Below, piece by piece: positions 59,854 to 64,000 of a stretch of DNA of 64,000 nucleotides. Location: assembly GCA_021819435.1 (NCBI GenBank), contig JAKARB010000007.1, positions 177,145 to 241,144 on the forward strand, written 5' to 3'. The position numbers and the translations under genes were made by a program. The notes beneath the pieces are model-generated. The model was given only the letters and a program-made list of their open reading frames with translations. It did not search any database and was not told where the DNA came from. The stretch's first letter is position 1, and every line of letters starts with the position of its first letter. This stretch comes from Pseudomonadota bacterium. Lineage in GTDB: Bacteria; Pseudomonadota; Gammaproteobacteria; Burkholderiales; Burkholderiaceae_C.

Positions 59854-61311
59854 TCAAGCTGCCCGCACCGCGTGCCCTTTCCTCGCCAGCAAGCGCCTGC
59901 GCGTCTTCTCGATGTTGCTGCGCAGCGCGTACAACTCGTCCGCATGGGCCAGCGGCACGGCGATCTGGCTGGCCACGCGGTCGAGCTCGTCGAGTTCGTT
60001 GAGCAATTCGGGCACATCGGCGTCGCCGTCTTCCATGCGGGCTTCCACCGCGCGCAGCCGGGCGTACCAGCGGAACACGCGCTGGCGCACGCGGTAGGTG
60101 TAGAGCGGCGGCACCACGCGTGAAAGCGGCAGCAGCAGCACGATCAAACCACCGATGACCAGCCACATGCGATCCAGCAGGTTGCTGGCCCAGAAGGGCA
60201 GGTAGCGTTGCCAGAGAGGGGGCGTGCCGTTGATGGCGCGGTCGCCTTCGGGGCTAACGGGCAGCTCGCTGGTGCGGGTGTTGGGGAAGTCGCGCACGCC
60301 GTTGAACCAGCCCGCGCCGCCGTGGATCTGTTGCGCGGCCTGGGCGAAAAGCTGGCGCAGCGCAGGGTGCGTGTCTTCTCGGGTCAGCAAGGCGGTGGTG
60401 GCGGCGAGCATGCCCACGTCTTCAGGTGGCAGGTCGCGCGCGAGGTCGACCATGCCGCGTGGCAAGGTGACCGTCTGCAGGAAGGGGAAGCGGCGCGAAA
60501 GCGCGTCGGCCTGGGGCACCTCGGCCAGGGCGATGCCGGGTTGTTGCAGCAGGCGCTGCACGGTGGGCGCCTCGGGGGCAGACATCAGCACCAGGGCGTC
60601 GATCTGGCCGGCCATGAGCGCCTCGGCAGCCGCGGCTGGCCGCAGTTCGCTGGCGACGAAGGCCGCCGGGCCCAGGCCGTTGGCCAGCAGGAGGCGGCGC
60701 ATCAGCTCGGGCACGCCGCTGCCCGGCGCATCGAGGTTGATGCGCAAGCCCTGCAATTCGTGCAACGAACGCAGCACCGGCGCGGGGGCATCGGCCGGGG
60801 CGACGTGGGCTTTGCCATGCGACGGGCCCTGTCCTTCTGCGGAAGGGGGCTGGGCCAGCGCCGCCGGCCGGTAGAAGATCCACAGCGGCTCGTAAAACAA
60901 GGCCCCCAGGGACATGATGCCCTCGTTGGGGTCCACGTCTTCATCGAGGTCACTCTCTGGGCCGCTGTCGCTGCCGCCGCGCACGAATGCGACGTCCGCA
61001 CGCCCTTCGCGCAGGGCCTGCAGGTTGGCGCCGGGGCCGTCGGATTCGAGCAGGCGCACGTGAATGCCGTCCTTCTCAAGCGCCTGCACGTAACGCTGGC
61101 CGAACTCGGCGTAAGCGCTGCCAGCCGGGCCGGTGGCCAGGGTCACGGTGCGTGGCGGTTGCGGGTCGAGCCACCAGTAGGCCAGCGCCAGCAGCGCGAA
61201 GGCGAACAGCAGCACGGGGCCCACCGAGGCGAGCATGTCGCGCAGCGCTTCCAGCCGCAGGTGCAAGGCTTGCTGCGCGCGGCGGGCCACGGAAGGAGAA
61301 CGTTCGGCCAT
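59854..61311 (-). CDS. Membrane-anchored TAXI-family solute-binding protein
   Basis: Length 485 residues. A first membrane helix (VGPVLLFAFALLALAYWWL, about 29-47) is followed by a TAXI-type binding domain (VTLATGPAGSAYAEFGQRY, ADVAFVRGGSDSG, LGALFYEPLWIFYRP, INLDAPGSGVPELMRRLL). A second helix (WLVIGGLIVLLLPLSRVVPPLY, about 390-411) precedes a cytoplasmic helical tail (MEDGDADVPELLNELDELD). Ordinary TRAP-TAXI proteins are free periplasmic binders with a transporter nearby; here both ends are membrane-linked and no TRAP membrane gene is present, suggesting a sensory rather than uptake role. The tail may signal to a cytoplasmic partner. Converges on tpsA. Confidence 0.85.
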   Translation of the reverse strand: MAERSPSVARRAQQALHLRLEALRDMLASVGPVLLFAFALLALAYWWLDPQPPRTVTLATGPAGSAYAEFGQRYVQALEKDGIHVRLLESDGPGANLQALREGRADVAFVRGGSDSGPESDLDEDVDPNEGIMSLGALFYEPLWIFYRPAALAQPPSAEGQGPSHGKAHVAPADAPAPVLRSLHELQGLRINLDAPGSGVPELMRRLLLANGLGPAAFVASELRPAAAAEALMAGQIDALVLMSAPEAPTVQRLLQQPGIALAEVPQADALSRRFPFLQTVTLPRGMVDLARDLPPEDVGMLAATTALLTREDTHPALRQLFAQAAQQIHGGAGWFNGVRDFPNTRTSELPVSPEGDRAINGTPPLWQRYLPFWASNLLDRMWLVIGGLIVLLLPLSRVVPPLYTYRVRQRVFRWYARLRAVEARMEDGDADVPELLNELDELDRVASQIAVPLAHADELYALRSNIEKTRRRLLARKGHAVRAA

Positions 61312-61413
61312 GGGCGAAAGGGGATGGGTTGGACGGATCGGCGTTGGCAGGTGTCGCGGACCGCGATGGTGAGGAAGGGTACCGCACCCCCCGGCATGTC
61401 ATCGACAGCGCAT

Positions 61414-61430
61414 ATACTCCCCCCCACTAT
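61414..61430. promoter_or_regulatory. Probable FrmR operator (C-tract flanked by AT-rich ends)
   Basis: ATACTCCCCCCCACTAT, 12 bp before the frmR start, has the G/C-tract with ACT/TAT flanks typical of FrmR/RcnR/CsoR-family operators, and overlaps a -10-like TATACT. Formaldehyde binding by FrmR would release it. Motif resemblance only. Confidence 0.6.
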
Positions 61431-61442
61431 CTGAATCGCACC

Positions 61443-61706
61443 ATGCCCCATTCGCCCGAAGACAAGAAAAAAGCCCTCACCCGGGTGCGCCGCATCCGCG
61501 GGCAGGCCGAGGCGCTGGAGCGGGCGCTGGAGGCGGGTGCCGACTGCGCGCCCGTGTTGCAGCAGCTCGCGGCCATGCGTGGCGCCGTCAATGGTTTGAT
61601 GTCGGAGATCCTGGAGTCGCATGTGCGCGAGCAGTTGAGCGCGCCGCACAGCGTCGACGCCCTGGCGCAAGACATCACGACGCTGGTGCGTTCGTACCTG
61701 AAGTGA
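61443..61706 (+). CDS. frmR: Formaldehyde-sensing transcriptional repressor FrmR
   Basis: Length 87 residues. A CsoR/RcnR-family helical repressor that senses formaldehyde by crosslinking the N-terminal proline (Pro2) to Cys35 of a neighbouring subunit. Both residues are present (MPHSPEDKKK and ADCAPVLQQ), and His60 (ESHVRE) matches as well. The sequence RVRRIRGQAEALERALE and AAMRGAVNGLMSEILESH is almost collinear with E. coli FrmR. First gene of the frmRAB operon, preceded by a matching operator. Confidence 0.93.
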   Translation: MPHSPEDKKKALTRVRRIRGQAEALERALEAGADCAPVLQQLAAMRGAVNGLMSEILESHVREQLSAPHSVDALAQDITTLVRSYLK

Positions 61707-62885
<1,179 letters not shown>

Positions 62886-62906
62886 TCGCCAACCGAGGAC
62901 ATCGCC

Positions 62907-63773
62907 ATGCAACGCATCGAACAACACGCCAGCTTCGGTGGCCGCCAGGAGGTGTGGCGCCACGCGTCGGCCACGCTGGGCTGCGACATGAAGTTCGCCG
63001 TCTACCTGCCACCGGCTGCGCTGCGTGGCGAGGCCTGCCCGGTGGTGTACTGGCTCTCGGGCCTGACCTGCACCGAGCAGAACTTCATCACCAAGGCGGG
63101 GGCGCAGCGGCACGCGGCCGAGCACGGTCTGATCATCGTGGCGCCCGACACCAGCCCGCGTGACCTGGGTGTTGCCGACGGTGAACCGGGCGTGGCCGAC
63201 GACCCCGCCTACGACCTGGGCCAGGGCGCGGGCTTCTACGTCAACGCCACGCAGGCGCCTTGGGCAAAGCACTACCGCATGCAGGATTACGTGGCGGTGG
63301 AGCTGCCAGCGCTGGTGGAGCAGCACTTCGCGGTCGCGCCACGGCGCGGCATCTTCGGGCACTCGATGGGCGGGCATGGCGCGCTGGTCACGGCGCTGCG
63401 CCACCCGGGGCGCTACCTCAGCGTGTCGGCGTTCTCGCCCATCGTCGCGCCTTCGCAGGTGCCTTGGGGGCAGAAAGCCCTGGGCGCTTACCTGGGTGCC
63501 GATGTTTCAGCGTGGGCCGAGTGGGACTCGGTGTCGCTGATCAAGGCCTTGCCGGCGGGCGCCGAGCGCTTGCCCTTGCTGGTGGACCAGGGTGAGGCCG
63601 ATGAGTTCCTGGCCGTGCAGTTGCGCCCTGAGTTGCTGGCCGAGGTGTGCGAGCAAACGGGCCATCCGCTGACACTGCGGCGACATGCGGGGCACGACCA
63701 CAGCTATTACTTCATCGCCAGCTTCATTGGGGAGCACGTTGCCCATCATGCTCGGGCGTTGAAGGCGGGCTGA
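62907..63773 (+). CDS. frmB: S-formylglutathione hydrolase
   Basis: A serine esterase that hydrolyses S-formylglutathione to formate and glutathione, the last step of formaldehyde detoxification here. Length 288 residues. The esterase-D-type alpha/beta hydrolase has the nucleophile elbow GHSMGGHGAL (Ser153), an acidic residue in VDQGEADEFL and the histidine in RHAGHDHSYYF. GAGGA precedes the ATG. It lies 21 bp behind frmA in one operon. Confidence 0.96.
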   Translation: MQRIEQHASFGGRQEVWRHASATLGCDMKFAVYLPPAALRGEACPVVYWLSGLTCTEQNFITKAGAQRHAAEHGLIIVAPDTSPRDLGVADGEPGVADDPAYDLGQGAGFYVNATQAPWAKHYRMQDYVAVELPALVEQHFAVAPRRGIFGHSMGGHGALVTALRHPGRYLSVSAFSPIVAPSQVPWGQKALGAYLGADVSAWAEWDSVSLIKALPAGAERLPLLVDQGEADEFLAVQLRPELLAEVCEQTGHPLTLRRHAGHDHSYYFIASFIGEHVAHHARALKAG

Positions 63774-63829
63774 CGTGGGTTGCGTGGGGGTTGGGTTTTT
63801 GGAAATGGCTGCCATCGTTGAGCAACGTT

Positions 63830-63970
63830 CAGGGGGCGAGGGGTGACTGCGCAGGCCCTGCGCGGGGCACCACCGAGCCCCATCACCATCACCCCTTGAA
63901 CGCGAGCCTGGCTGTTGCCGAGCCATGACACCGCACATGTCGGGCCTGCGCAGTCACCCCTCGCCCCCTG
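63830..63970. repeat. 141-bp element bounded by 29-bp perfect inverted repeats
   Basis: The left arm 63830-63858 and right arm 63942-63970 are exact reverse complements over 29 bases (left arm begins CAGGGGGCGAGGGGTGACTG), with 83 bp between them. No open reading frame spans it convincingly. The size and perfect arms fit a miniature inverted-repeat element or a very stable hairpin. No flanking target duplication could be confirmed. Confidence 0.75.
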
Positions 63971-64000
63971 CCCGCGACACAACGTGGCAGGCGGAGAAGG

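Overview
This is a high-G+C proteobacterial chromosome segment that spans the replication-origin neighbourhood. The gene order mnmE-yidC-yidD-rnpA-rpmH (minus strand) then dnaA-dnaN-gyrB (plus strand) with no recF, DnaA-box-like sites on both sides of dnaA, PEP-CTERM proteins, a FrmRAB cluster and a membrane-anchored TAXI protein fit a betaproteobacterium of the order Burkholderiales. No genus is claimed. No rRNA, tRNA, intact insertion sequence or CRISPR array was seen.

Layout. 1-8.7 kb: the end of a CPA2/Kef-type antiporter, a large tripartite hybrid histidine kinase, an HD-GYP response regulator, a cyclic-nucleotide-binding protein, mnmE and a 42-residue membrane protein. 8.8-21.7 kb: the origin block. 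Four tandem PEP-CTERM exoprotein genes sit between dnaN and gyrB, which are normally neighbours in this lineage.

21.7-40.9 kb: a genomic island of defence and toxin-antitoxin genes directly downstream of gyrB. On the minus strand a type I restriction system (hsdR, hsdM, hsdS and a PD-(D/E)XK nuclease) is followed by a three-gene ubiquitin-like operon: a 683-residue protein of unknown function, a double-beta-grasp/E2-like fusion, and a JAMM-protease/E1 fusion. Divergently placed are an XRE regulator and a TnsA-type nuclease fused to an E1/ThiF-type adenylation domain. Three HipA-family kinase loci follow: hipBA, a YjjJ-like HipA with its own winged helix, and a second hipBA.

41-47.7 kb: exported proteins (an acetoacetate-decarboxylase-like candidate, DUF1501, DUF1800), a DUF486 membrane protein, a histone-H1-like protein and a NYN RNase/NERD nuclease pair. 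47.8-59.8 kb: a two-partner secretion pair, TpsB plus a 3374-residue FHA/CdiA-like TpsA whose C-terminus is a coiled coil of about 850 residues instead of a recognisable toxin. 59.8-64 kb: a membrane-anchored TAXI solute-binding protein, the glutathione-dependent formaldehyde detoxification operon frmRAB, and a 141-bp element bounded by 29-bp perfect inverted repeats.

The strongest candidates for new biology are the TnsA-E1 fusion with its XRE regulator (33.2-35.6 kb), the multi-ubiquitin/E2-E1/JAMM operon (21.8-26.2 kb), whose E1 and E2 modules lack cysteines where catalytic ones are expected, and the coiled-coil TpsA.
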